From: Larimichthys crocea
Lineage: Eukaryota > Chordata > Actinopteri > Sciaenidae
NCBI RefSeq assembly: GCF_000972845.2
Contig: NC_040018.1
Location: 12,125,157-12,189,156 of the forward strand
Direction of reading: 5' to 3'
DNA length: 64,000 nucleotides
Part shown: piece by piece, positions 38,898 to 49,360 of the stretch
Layout: the number at the start of each line of letters is the position of its first letter
Position numbering within the stretch: the stretch's first letter is position 1
The notes under the pieces: generated by a model
Database searches by the model: none
Told to the model about the DNA's origin: nothing
Seen by the model: only the letters and a program-made list of their open reading frames with translations
Position numbers and translations under genes: made by a program

Positions 38898-39731
38898 CAG
38901 AATTCTCGCCAGCGCTTTATATGGTTGCGGCCCGCTACGCTAAAATTTCAGACCGCAACGGCAATTTCCCCCCGTTACGTTATTTTTAATATAGCGTAAC
39001 GGCTGTTTTCAGTTTTCGTCACCATCGTCAAAAGTTTTTTTTTTTCCTGCGCACTTCAGCAGTTTTCAAGGTGTCAAAATCAGCTGACGTTTGCTTGGTG
39101 CTGTCTTCCTACAATGGTGTAGCCGACGTTTGATGAACCTACACATGCGTACTCTGCGCTGTTGATTTTAGGTTGCTAGGAGACAGATGCCTGGAAATCA
39201 GTTCCCCGAGAGAGAGAGAGGGAAAAAAACGACAACTGAACTCCCGCTCGATTCCCAGTGATAGCTTTCTTTTGAGCTGGACTTTGAGCTGGACTTCGGT
39301 GAATGTCATAATTATAACAATGAATGACGGACCCCCTCGCAAAAAAAGAGACATTCGTTCTTTCTTCATGGTCAGAAATGTAAGTGCACCAGTTATACAT
39401 GCTTTCCATCACGCTTGAAAACTTAACCAACAATTTCAACAACCAATTTCTTAATAGAATAAAACGTGTATTATCTCTATTGTTTGTGTCTGAGTTTACA
39501 TATCTTTTGACAACACCCTTTGCAGGTAACACACTGCCAAGATCCAAAGATGTAACAATTTTCCACTAAGTATATACAACATAAAAAATGCAATTTATTC
39601 CCTCCAGGTACCTCAAATAGGTCCCATTTTGGGCACAATTTTTCAAAATTTTTGCATCATCCCCCCGCTCGGTCGCTACGCTCCCTCGCCTTACCCCATT
39701 ACTCTAAAATAAAATCCTGGTGAGAACCCTG
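38898..39731. mobile_element. non-autonomous DNA transposon with inverted termini (hAT-like?)
   Basis: The left end CAGAATTCTCGCCAGCGCT and the reverse complement of the right end, CAGGGTTCTCACCAGGATTT, agree at 12 of the first 15 bases and about 18 of 26. The two ends are bordered by the same 6-bp word TGACAT, at 38892-38897 and 39732-39737. The inside is clearly more CpG-rich than the surroundings near both ends (GCCCGCTACGC, GGTCGCTACGCTCCCTCG). It contains a relic coding exon and a perfect 12-bp tandem duplication TTTGAGCTGGAC at 39271-39294. At about 834 bp it cannot encode a transposase, so it is a deletion derivative. CAG...CTG ends and an N-terminal peptide of the 'KKRDIRSFF' kind suggest hAT, but hAT elements make 8-bp duplications and only 6 bp are visible here, so the superfamily is tentative. 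Confidence 0.7.
39320..39379 (+). pseudogene. relic first coding exon of a transposase-like gene
   Basis: ATG at 39320 opens 20 codons containing PPRKKRDIRSFF and ends at a consensus-like splice donor (AAAT|GTAAGT, donor GT at 39380). The basic run followed by D-I-x-S-F-F resembles the N-termini of many fish hAT-derived proteins and looks like a degenerate PCNA-interacting motif (x-x-x-I-x-x-F-F) lacking the usual Gln. It lies inside the TIR element, and no downstream catalytic exon is present, so it is a remnant left when the transposase body was deleted. The frame is open further upstream (from 39173), but the ATG is the natural start. The protein assignment is inference from this short motif only. 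Confidence 0.45.
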
Positions 39732-39758
39732 TGACATTATATAAGAATTAGCAGATCC

Positions 39759-39990
39759 TTAAAGGACCACTGTGTAGGATGAAGTGGCATCTAGTCGCAA
39801 ACAGAAACATGGTGGTTCAACATTGTGAAAGAGGGACCGGTGGTGTCTGTGGATAAATATTAGAATATAATAAAAGGCTCATTCTAAGGTAGCAAAATCT
39901 AATAAACACTAATAAAAACATAGCTGTGCACATTATATTCCAATTCTGCCATATTCTGTAAATAGAGTCCTCTAAATCTTAGCCTGTACC
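39759..39990 (+). mobile_element. TTAA-edged MITE of a common teleost family
   Basis: It begins TTAAAGGACCACTGTGTAGG and continues with AGTGGCATCTAG, GGTGGTTCAACATTGTGAAA and AAAGGCTCATTCTAAGGTA. These landmarks appear in this order in a very abundant percomorph repeat that ends with the inverse of its start. The expected right end is degraded (CTAAATCTTAGCCTGTACC). The TTAA edge would suit a piggyBac- or Kolobok-type origin, which is inference. It starts only 27 bp after the TIR element, making a small transposon cluster. Confidence 0.65.
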
Positions 39991-40130
39991 TCGACAGGAT
40001 TTACAGCACACGCATGATTTACGGTACAGAAAGACTCAACGCCAACAGCACAATAACCAGAAATAAATTCACCTGTATCACAACACAGGATTTACAGCAG
40101 TACAGTCAATTAAAGCCAACAACACATTAA
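39991..40130 (+). repeat. imperfect direct duplication
   Basis: The 15-mer ACAGGATTTACAGCA occurs at 39994-40008 and 40085-40099. After it, the two copies continue in parallel (GTACAG, then CCAACA and AACAGAA/AACCAGAA words), with about 15 bases extra in the first copy. It is a diverged tandem duplication of roughly 90 bp. Confidence 0.55.
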
Positions 40131-43100
40131 CAGAATATACCAATCTCAATGTTGAAACACCGCAGCCTAGAAAAACAAAGCCTAAAAACCTATTGACAGT
40201 AAGCTACGGTGTCACATAACGTTATACCAAGCACAGGAACACGTTATAAGCCTAAATTCATTCTAAAATAATCTTAACTTATGCAATGCATTTTCTCGCC
40301 TCTGCTCCGAAATCATCCACAGTATCCAAAGTCCAATGTCTGGATCATTCCCAAGAGAGACAGTGACATTTTTTTATCTTCTTATTCCTCTGTTCATGTT
40401 TAACCCTGGACAAGAAAGTGATTGTATAGTCCAGTTTATACACATCTACAGCTGCACTCATCTGGATCAAACAGTCATAACATGCAGCTGCACATACCTT
40501 CACATCTTTAATAATAGTATAGGTTCATTGCATTGTGAAAACAATTTTTAGAAGTTTGCTTGTCCTCTTGCAGACAAACCTGATGAGGCATGAAATTGGA
40601 CTTTACAAATCAGCATCATAATTAGTTATTTCAGCATCCTTTTGATCCATTTTGATCCATGCAAATAAATCAATATAAATATTCGTGGGTTGTGTTTATT
40701 TGTGTCACATCCACAAAAGAGACAGTTCAGGCACAGAGTCTTGGCTTTGTTTGCCCAATTTGTTCCAACCATCCCAATACAGGTGAAGCTGTAGGCTTTA
40801 AAAAGTCTATTCTACTTAAAACAATGTCATCTCTGCATTAGTACAAAATCATCTGTTTTGTTCACTGAGGAAGAGCCTCATCATATTCTACTTTACATGT
40901 TTCCACATTATCCTTTTGATTTCTCCTTTCAATGCTCTGACTTTCTTTTCCTGCTTCCACCAGTACTGTGTTCTGTCACTCTGCAGTTCTGCTGCCCTTA
41001 GCACCGGTGCAGAACGAGGTCAGCCAAACAACTCCATGCTAAACAACGGAAAATAGTCTGGTTTCCTTATCATTGACCTTGGATATAAACCACCGTGTTT
41101 TATTTTGTTTGGCAAACATTTTTTCATATCCCTGACATTCCATAAAAGCCATAAAGACACATCCGACAGGTCAACTGTGAGAGTTGAAGGTGAAAAAAAC
41201 CCACCTCCACGCTCGCAGCATGCGTGTTTGTCCTTGTGTGCGTGCTGATACAACATATGCAAACAATTTGAAACCCTGCTCATCAAAACACTGCGCTACA
41301 ACACAACTATAAATGCAATAAATGCAAAACAATACATACATAGGGACACTTCAATACCATGTGCTGTACATCAGAAATGTATATACATATATACAGTACT
41401 TCCTCCTGTTACAGGAGCCCTGACCCCTATTTTCCTTTATTTTTTACTGCTTGGTTAAAAAGCACTGTGTGAGTGTTTTCTGTCATCGCTTTTTCTTGCT
41501 GTCCATCTTCTTGGTTGAATTCTCACTGAAATTGCCGTACACTATAATAGACTCAGCCATTTGGGGCTCCACACAATGAATGCTGTTGTAATTCCTCCTG
41601 TCATGTGGCAATGAATGTTTCGTGTTTTCATCTTTTTTTTTTCCCTTTTGCTTGTTTCCTACATGTAGACAGCAATTTACATGGAGACATTAATGTAACT
41701 GTCATGTTCTATCCAAGAGCGCTGAAGCAGAACTGCTAAAAGACAGCCAGGCTACAGCACTGATGCACAGGGCACCAAAGATTGAGCAGCAATACAAAGT
41801 TAATGGAATTAAGTAAAGAATACCCCCATCCACCAAAGCCGAGACAAGAAGGAAAGGAAAACATTTAGATAAGGCTTGGCTTGGAAATAAATGATAAAAA
41901 TAAGGAACTCAAAAGGCATTCGTGAATTTAATGTATATGAGCTGGCGCAGGGGCTAAAAGGGTAAGTAAAACAATGCAGTGTATCAAATTAACTTTGATA
42001 GTGCTGCTGCAGCATCAGCTTTTTGTATGATTACTCTACGTGGCTCATTGTTATCTAACCGGCAACTATTATATCAAATAAATTGCCTGGTTACGTGCAA
42101 GTCTTCCAACAACACTGATGCTGCAGTAAGTTAACATCAGGCTACTCGTAATGCTGTTATGCTGTATTTCCTGCTGAACTCTGCTATTCGTCTGTGTGAT
42201 ATTTTTATGTCTAGAAACGAGAGGTGGCAGGGGAGCTCGACAGACACAGTATAGAAACAAGGTCTTGTAGCTCAGTATTACATGTTCAAAATCTACCTTA
42301 TTATCACCAGGGATCATGCAAGCACAAGTCAACACTAAATGGAAGGTCAGTTGTTGTCTTTTTCTCACAACAGTTTCCTTCTGCAAGCTGTAAGCTTACC
42401 AAGTTTACAAGTTGAAATGGGTTTGGAGAATTGCATTTTCCAGCCTCTCTATACAAAACCCTATAACATTTACTTCAGGTAACTGCATAGTTGTAACTGT
42501 GGATTAATTTAGAGAGGAAATATTAAATAACAGGGTTTATTCCTCAAACAGAATGACAATACATTATATTCCTATAGAAATACACATTTAAAATCAGAAA
42601 TTTTTATTTTAAAAGTTATGCTCCAACCTACTGGGTGCTGGGTTTTAAGTGTTTGAGTGAGCTATGAGAAAAGTGCTCCAAAGATTATTTCCAAAAGAGG
42701 AGGTTAATATGAAAAGACTCTCATTTTATTGGTATCCTTCACCTAATTACTCATTTTTATTCTATTCCGAAGCCAGTTTATTTCTTATTGGATGTTTGTG
42801 TTAGTAAGTAAAGGGGTCATGTTAAAGTGTGATGATGACATGGGACATACACTATTTACATACACAGTTTTCAATCATTTTTATAACTTCCTCAGTCATA
42901 CAAAACATGAAGCCAACAACATCTCTTTTCCAACAGGCAAAAATTGCATATAAAGCATCACATTTACTTAATTAAATCAGAGTTGTAGGCAGTCTGAATA
43001 AATATTATAGTGGTGAAAAAAATATTTTGTGGACTGAAGTAAAACCCAGCTCTACAAAGGCTTTGTTATTAATATACAGTAGGTTGATAATCTTGGTTAG

Positions 43101-44544
43101 ACACACAGAAACTGATCTAAAGCAGAAAGCAAGATGATATTTTGCATAAATGTTCTTATTCATTAAAAAAAAAAAAAATTGAACAATGGGCCTCAGTTTA
43201 CATAAGAGGAATAAAAATATTACCTACGTTGTGTCAGCTCTTTTCTCTCCCTTTTCATATTAGCACAGGCACGCACAAACACACACGTACCAAATTTTAG
43301 GAATGTTTGTTCTGTAATTTCTTTGAAAAGGTAAGTAGTCACGTATAGTGACTTCTTACAAACGCATCTATATTATGTTTTAAAACTCAAACTCATTTCT
43401 GATGAGTAAAGAGCACCCTTTCATCCAGTCATTTATTATATATCTATGTCCATATATACACACTCAGTATATATATTTCTTATAATTATTCCTATAATTT
43501 ATTTATGTTAGTGTCACTGTTTCTCATTCTCAAATTAACATGTACTGTATGGGACATGCATTAATTTACCAGAAAGCGAAAAAAGAGAAAAGCAAAGAAG
43601 CCTCTATCTTCGGCCTATTAAGGGTGAGCTTCTTTGAACGCATCACTTAAATGTAATTTAGTGTTTTATTGGAGATTTATTCAAAATCAGCCGTGATAAA
43701 CAAAGCATACGTTCTCTATGAAATCCAATAAAACTGAGTGCATGTCACAGGGCCGCTGACAGCCTTGACTTCAAAAGCATATGGTTGGAGATGAATGCAG
43801 GAGTAAGGGGGTGGAGGGCATGATTAGCAGCCCACTTGGCTTCTCTCCCGGTCGTATGTGCTGTATATACATAGCATCAGTCACCTTCCCATCACCTAAT
43901 TAACTCCTTCACCTTTACACAACAAAGTACCATCTACTTCAAACTGCTCTGTCTGACTGATTTGACGCAAATGCTTTATGAGTATTTTGGAATGAAAGGT
44001 GATTTTGAAGATTCAACACACATTGCTAATAGCCATCAAATGTTTCAACGGCTATTTCTTTTTTTAGAATGATTAAAGCTGCTGGTGGGTTTAGGGAAGC
44101 TTACCTGACCCAAATGCTGGCAATGTTCTATGAAACCGCCAAGTGTAGCAGTGTGAATTGTGCACACGTGTATATACAAGCACACAGTTGCTAAGCTTTG
44201 TCTTCACACTGGCGTTCAGTCTCAGCCAGCAGCAGGTAAAACTTCTGCAAATTATAGCCTGAGGGCAGCCTTTGCTGCTCAGTGTTCGATGCCGTTTGAT
44301 ACCATCTGCCTGGAGTTTGTGGAATTCCAAGTTTCTCTTATTGAGGTTTTTAGTCATTATCCTATTGCTACTACCTGCTTTCAACAAGCATTCACACAAA
44401 ACAATGATTCTTCCTGACAGTTTACATGTGGTAGATATTTACTTTTCAAAAGTTCAAAATGTTATGTTGGTATTGTAATATAGGCCTTCTCTATGTATAT
44501 TTTCAGCAAAGATAAAACAATCCAATATCTCCAAGATGAGATCT
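40131..44544. other. noncoding stretch, mostly unique
   Basis: No gene is supported. It contains scattered short CA-rich and AT-rich patches (for example about 41380-41395 and 43440-43475) and an A-run near 43165-43178. Nothing else is recognised. Confidence 0.5.
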
Positions 44545-44648
44545 CAGGGTAGACCCAGAACACACAGGAGGGATTATATTTTCCCACCTGTCCTCAGGAT
44601 CGCCCATGAACAAACAAGTAAGTTAAATGGACAGATGGATAGATGTCA
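44545..44648 (+). mobile_element. LINE 3' end remnant (reverse-transcriptase ORF C-terminus plus tail)
   Basis: One plus-strand frame reads SQGRPRTHRRDYIF, close to the GRPRTRWRDYI-type C-terminal signature of fish non-LTR retrotransposon ORFs. At the DNA level GGTAGACCCAGAACACACAG and GAGGGATTATATTTTCCCAC correspond to the usual 'AGACCCAGAAC ... GAGGGATTATAT ... CCCA' text, and the piece ends in CAGATGGATAGATG like the GATGGATG tail of these elements. It is 5'-truncated, as is normal, and decayed. The LINE clade is not assigned. Confidence 0.6.
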
Positions 44649-45500
44649 TGCAATGACATAATAATAATTCAAAAATAATGTTACATTGAAATTAAAAATG
44701 TAGCACACCTGACAAATTGATTTTTAATACGCATTGTCCAACAAAGCCAAGTATTGCTTTCAGACAGTGAGTGCAGCTACAGACTACCGTGAGTCACCGC
44801 GGTTGTGAGCACTGGTTTCAGGTCGGTGACACTGAGCTGACAGAAAACTCTGTCTATCTAGACTGTGACTAGACTTATGATGAAAAGTTGGTAAATATGC
44901 AGTACATTTATCATAAATCAAAGTGTCCAGTTAACCTTGTTTTACGTCAAAATGTAAATAAGCCTGTATGTCACACTGCTACAGTGTCAATTTCATTTCT
45001 TTAACCTTTTTTTAGCCCAAGTGTGATATTATGAGAGTTAAATTAGGCATGGTGACATATGTTTATTCATGTAGCCTACATAATAAAGAGGTAAAAAGTA
45101 ACTGACTTCCTGTGAGATTGGAGGTAAATTACTCTAATGAAAGGTCATCGGTGGCCGTGATCTACATGCAAGATGCCATGCTAACTCAGCACTGCAAAGA
45201 TGCAAAAAGCTGGTTGATGATTCATATAAAAAACACACTGAAATTACACAACAGCATCACTAACGCAGTGTAGTGCTATCTATACAATAGGATAAAGACT
45301 GAATAATTTATATTTAATACCAACAGCTAACTAGTGAAATAGGTTTTAATAAAAATGCAGTGCATTCCACATAAAGATTTCTCTGTGTGTACATAGTGCA
45401 TTCATTACTTCTATGCGAACATGTGTGTTTTGGGTTGAGGATGGGGGGTCTGTGGGTTATGCTGGTGATCTCGAGCTGATTTCTTTCTCTAAGTGTGCAG

Positions 45501-45579
45501 GATCTGTTTGGCATGCTCTGCGTCTCCTTTCTCCCTGCTATAGGCTCCGCTGGCTATAGCTTGTGGCGCTCCCGGTGGA
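45501..45579 (+). other. exon-like segment, unassigned
   Basis: An acceptor-like TTTCTTTCTCTAAGTGTGCAG precedes 45501 and a consensus GTAAGT donor starts at 45580. The 79-base interval is open in only one frame (starts DLFGMLCVSFLP, ends SLWRSRW), is GC-richer than its flanks and contains several CpGs. A second acceptor-like site (CTCCCTGCTATAG) would give a 36-base in-phase micro-exon from 45544. I recognise no protein. Chance splice-site pairs are common in vertebrate introns, so this is a weak call. Confidence 0.2.
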
Positions 45580-46174
45580 GTAAGTTCTTTCCACTAACAA
45601 AATGCAAAATACAAAATTAATAAAAACACCCTTTGAAACTGACAAATATGCCTCGGGCAAACTATCGGCCCGCCGGCTGCTTAAAATTTAATCAGTATTT
45701 TTTCTTTATTTATTTATTTTCCACGGCCATGCTCATCTTTTTAATAACATGTTGCTGAGACTGTCTGTATACAAAGTTTTCCTCTGTCAAGAATTACATA
45801 GGGCCTGTCAGTTCATGGTCTCTCTCCCTCAGGGGGTTGCCAGAAAATAAACTAAGCAGACTTTAGATTTTTTTTATCTTATAACCTTAGTCCTTGTCCT
45901 CTTCTAAACTGGTATTCTCCTTAGTCCTTGTGGCTCTCACAGTGACCTTCATCCTGGATGGGGCTATTTGAGGACTCAGGCTCACACTCAGACAAGCCGG
46001 AATTCCCTCGCATTGTGTTTTAGCCGTGGATGAAGATGAACAGGGGTGACTAAAATGGCAGAATTGTTGATGTTGGAAAGCAACATTGAATTCCCTGATA
46101 GCTCTTGCACACTGATATAATATGCATGCACTCATTTATTATTTAATTATATTAACACAGGGTTTTAGTGTGAG

Positions 46175-46213
46175 TGATGACAGACTGTCAAACTGTCAAC
46201 CTAGTGTCAATCA
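46175..46213. promoter_or_regulatory. cluster of PBX/MEIS-type sites
   Basis: Four TALE-homeodomain-like words lie within 39 bp: TGATGACAG (46175-46183), CTGTCAA (46185-46191), CTGTCAA (46193-46199) and TGTCAATCA (46205-46213, reverse complement of TGATTGACA). The two CTGTCAA copies are 8 bp apart. Known specificities: MEIS/PREP bind TGACAG and PBX-MEIS composites bind TGATTGACAG. Function is inferred. Confidence 0.35.
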
Positions 46214-47553
46214 CATCCTTAATCTTGGCAGTAACAGAACAAAGACATAATAGACAGAGGGCAGAAAAATACAAAACAAGCTTAGCCAGTTGAATCTCAT
46301 TGTCTGCTGCTTCATAATGTGGTTAGTCCAGGACTTGCACATCCCGGTAGGGTAATTTTATTGCACCAGTGCTAGCTTCATCCTATTTATGCTCTCTGTC
46401 ACCATGTCAGATCTGTGGTAGTGGGGGGTTTGGGGGAATGCATTTCTGTCTGCCATGCTGCATTTTTAATACTACCACTAGGAGTCTCCAAAATCAGACA
46501 TTTATAAACACAACGGCTTTGTGTTTGTGGGTAGGGACAAAAGATGATGCTAATCTTCATTCTTATTACTTATATTATTAGCAAAGAACTGTTTTGACAT
46601 GTATAAAAAGAGAGTTGTACTTGACTATACATGGCTTCCTTCTTTCATTAGGAATAACTCATTTCACACAGTTTTTTTTTTGTTCTTTTAAATGGGAAAC
46701 TCACTTAGGTCTCTGATTACTTGCATTTCAGATTTGATTGATACTACACTGTGTGTATTAATCACATATTTGTATGTATTTACCTTACGGTTATATTCTT
46801 AACACATACAGAATACAGTCTCAGAAACTTTGGTATTGTACGTTTAATTAACTAACTTACAATCTTAATTATTTCTTGTGTGAAAAGAAAAATCTATTTT
46901 CACACAAATACGAATGCAGACTTTTATTTCAGTCCAAAAGATTCTGCCAGATTGCATTCACTAACAAATAAATCAAATCTTTCATGACATGTTTTGGATT
47001 TTTTTCTCAGTGTGTGTTCTAAAAGAGGGCAGTCTCTTGTTCTTCCACATAAGTAAATCTAAACGCGAGATGAATTCCCCTTGGCAGGTTTTTCTCCTCT
47101 GTGTAAAAAGCTTCCAGTTTTGTGCTGCTTCTTCCTTTTCTTACTTTCTTAGTTATTAATTGAGACCATGAGAGTCAACGCTTTCAGCAGAGGACTAGCT
47201 CAAGACAAGAAATGCTTGAACTTCTTTGCCATAAATATTAACAAGCAATATATTATGCATATTATTCTTTAAATACCATATAAAATGTGTTTTTGTGACA
47301 AAATCTTAATTTTGCATATGCTTTTAAGTAATATACATTAAATAATAATTACCATTAAATTGATGGCAGAGGCATCTTTGGTACTGTCAATCAAATTTGT
47401 GCAAACCCCTTCTGACACTTTCTGTCTCTCATCACTTCCAGCTGCCAAGCCATTATTGTTCACGCCAGCGTCTCAGAGTGCAGCAGAATCAGCACATACT
47501 GTACTCTCCAGCACTTTCCCATCTGTACACTTACTACGGGTCATAAAAGGTCA

Positions 47554-47820
47554 TTAAAGGTACTGTACATATTTTTTAACCAGAGAGACGAATTAATCTG
47601 AAGCCACTGCAATATTCACCATGTTTTCTGTGTGAAGAGGACGAGAAGGCGACAGGAAAAATGTTCCTTCCAGTGGTGAGTTTAGTCCGAGTTGCAATTT
47701 AAGATTTTTAAAGACTTTAACACTCAAAAACTTTCAAAATATACTCAGCTTATGTAATGTTGTGTGTTATGTTAAGTAATCACGTGTGCATACTCCAGTT
47801 ATGTCATAACTAGGTTAAAG
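47554..47820 (+). other. possible TTAA-edged repeat or exon-like segment
   Basis: ATTAAAGGTACTGTACATATTTTTTAACC at the left is similar in style to a fish MITE end, and another TTAAAGG occurs near 47815. Inside, an AG acceptor-like site (ending 47583) and a GTGAGT donor (47676) bracket 92 bases open in one frame, containing FLCEEDEK. I cannot decide between a repeat and chance. Confidence 0.2.
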
Positions 47821-48468
47821 GCATCACTATGCTTGAACTGATCGTCAAACATCGGTGCCTGACACCACCTCTACCAACAGCTGCGTCTGACATTTTTTCT
47901 AAACAGCAAACCAACAATCACATCTACCGTTCCATCCCATACAATAATAATCAGCTGATCTATAAATGAGTTATTGTCTATTTAAGTAAAATATTCTTTA
48001 ATAAAGTTTGTGTTGAAGAAAGCAGCCTTCTGAGTACCTTTGCATAGTCATATCGCTCTACTGTACGTAGAAAAAAACATGTGAATCAGTTCATTTCTAG
48101 CATACTGCAGCCTTTATATACTGGCAGTCTGATGCCAGAAAATAGCATCACAAAGACAGGCCCAGGGGGGGGAGAATCCAGAATTGCCATCAGTCATCAC
48201 TACACTGGTTTCCTTGCTAAATCATCCGAAGCCCAGCAGAAGAGCTCAACATATCTCAATGAGAGAGGGACCAGCGCTGCCCCTCCCCACTCCATTCTGC
48301 TTTACTTGAACAGAGGCATGAAGTATTTCAAGGGACAGCGCCTTTGATGTGAGCAATTTATAAGGCTAATTATACAAACAGGATAATAACAATGGAGACG
48401 ACATGCTGCCTTGTGTTTACCCTCCTTGTGTTTACATCACAGACAGGTCCTTGAGCCATACGAGAACG

Positions 48469-48469
<1 letters not shown>

Positions 48470-48504
<35 letters not shown>
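48470..48504. repeat. (CA)n microsatellite
   Basis: About 17 perfect CA units ending in CACAGATA. A 14-base A-run follows at about 48520. Confidence 0.96.
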
Positions 48505-48506
<2 letters not shown>

Positions 48507-49335
48507 TATTTGTGTAGTTTAAAAAAAAAAAAAACAGCTGGGGTAATTCTCAGTTGTTCTTAATGCAGATCATCATAATAACAACAAACAATGAAAAATG
48601 CCTGACATCAAAGAAGGAAATTATTATGTATTTAAAAATTCTTTAAAGTTTTAAGAAAGAGGCAAAAGATTGTTGATGCACTGACTTCCTCCTGGAGTTA
48701 ATTGATACTGGTGCTACATAGCTGCAGGACAATACTTGTATTATCATGTGAGCCCCCTGGCCCCTGGGTAACAGATCTTGTTGTTTGCATATTTATTGTA
48801 TATTTGTGTATTCATGCCCTGCCTGTATCTTATCACCTAAATTGGCTCATGTGTCATTATTTCCTGTGTGGGTGGTTGATTGTGTTCCAGTAACAGATCT
48901 CCTGAAAAAAAAAAAAAAAGTCTCCTGCTTTCAGAGAGGATTCAATTTAAAGGGCCTGAGATAACAAGCTTCTTTTCTCCAACACTGGTTCAAAATCGTG
49001 TACAGTCGCAGAATACAAAACCTCAGATGTTCTTCAAAAAAGGCCGGACAACGGTTGTAAATTTTTCATTTGAAACATGGATTCTTTTTTACCTGTTTGA
49101 CTGAGAAAGAATGGGTATGACTGTACGCACCTAGCTTTCATCATGCAGCCCAGCTACTGTATTAGGCGTGCCTTATCGCCCCATGCATTAGAAGCACATT
49201 AAATTTGGAATCACAGCACTCTTCAGGTTCAAATAATGAGCATTTAATTATTGACAGGGGATGAATATTTAACAAAGACACTGGTGGTTCACTTGGTTGG
49301 CCTCATATGGAGTAGTATTAAGGAGGACACGAGGT

Positions 49336-49360
49336 CCCCATGACCCAGAAACCCACCCCC
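49336..49360 (-). other. canonical G-quadruplex motif (minus strand)
   Basis: Four C runs on the plus strand (CCCC-ATGA-CCC-AGAAA-CCC-A-CCCCC) give four G runs on the minus strand with loops of 1, 5 and 4. This satisfies the G3+N1-7 rule. Prediction is from the pattern only. Confidence 0.7.
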
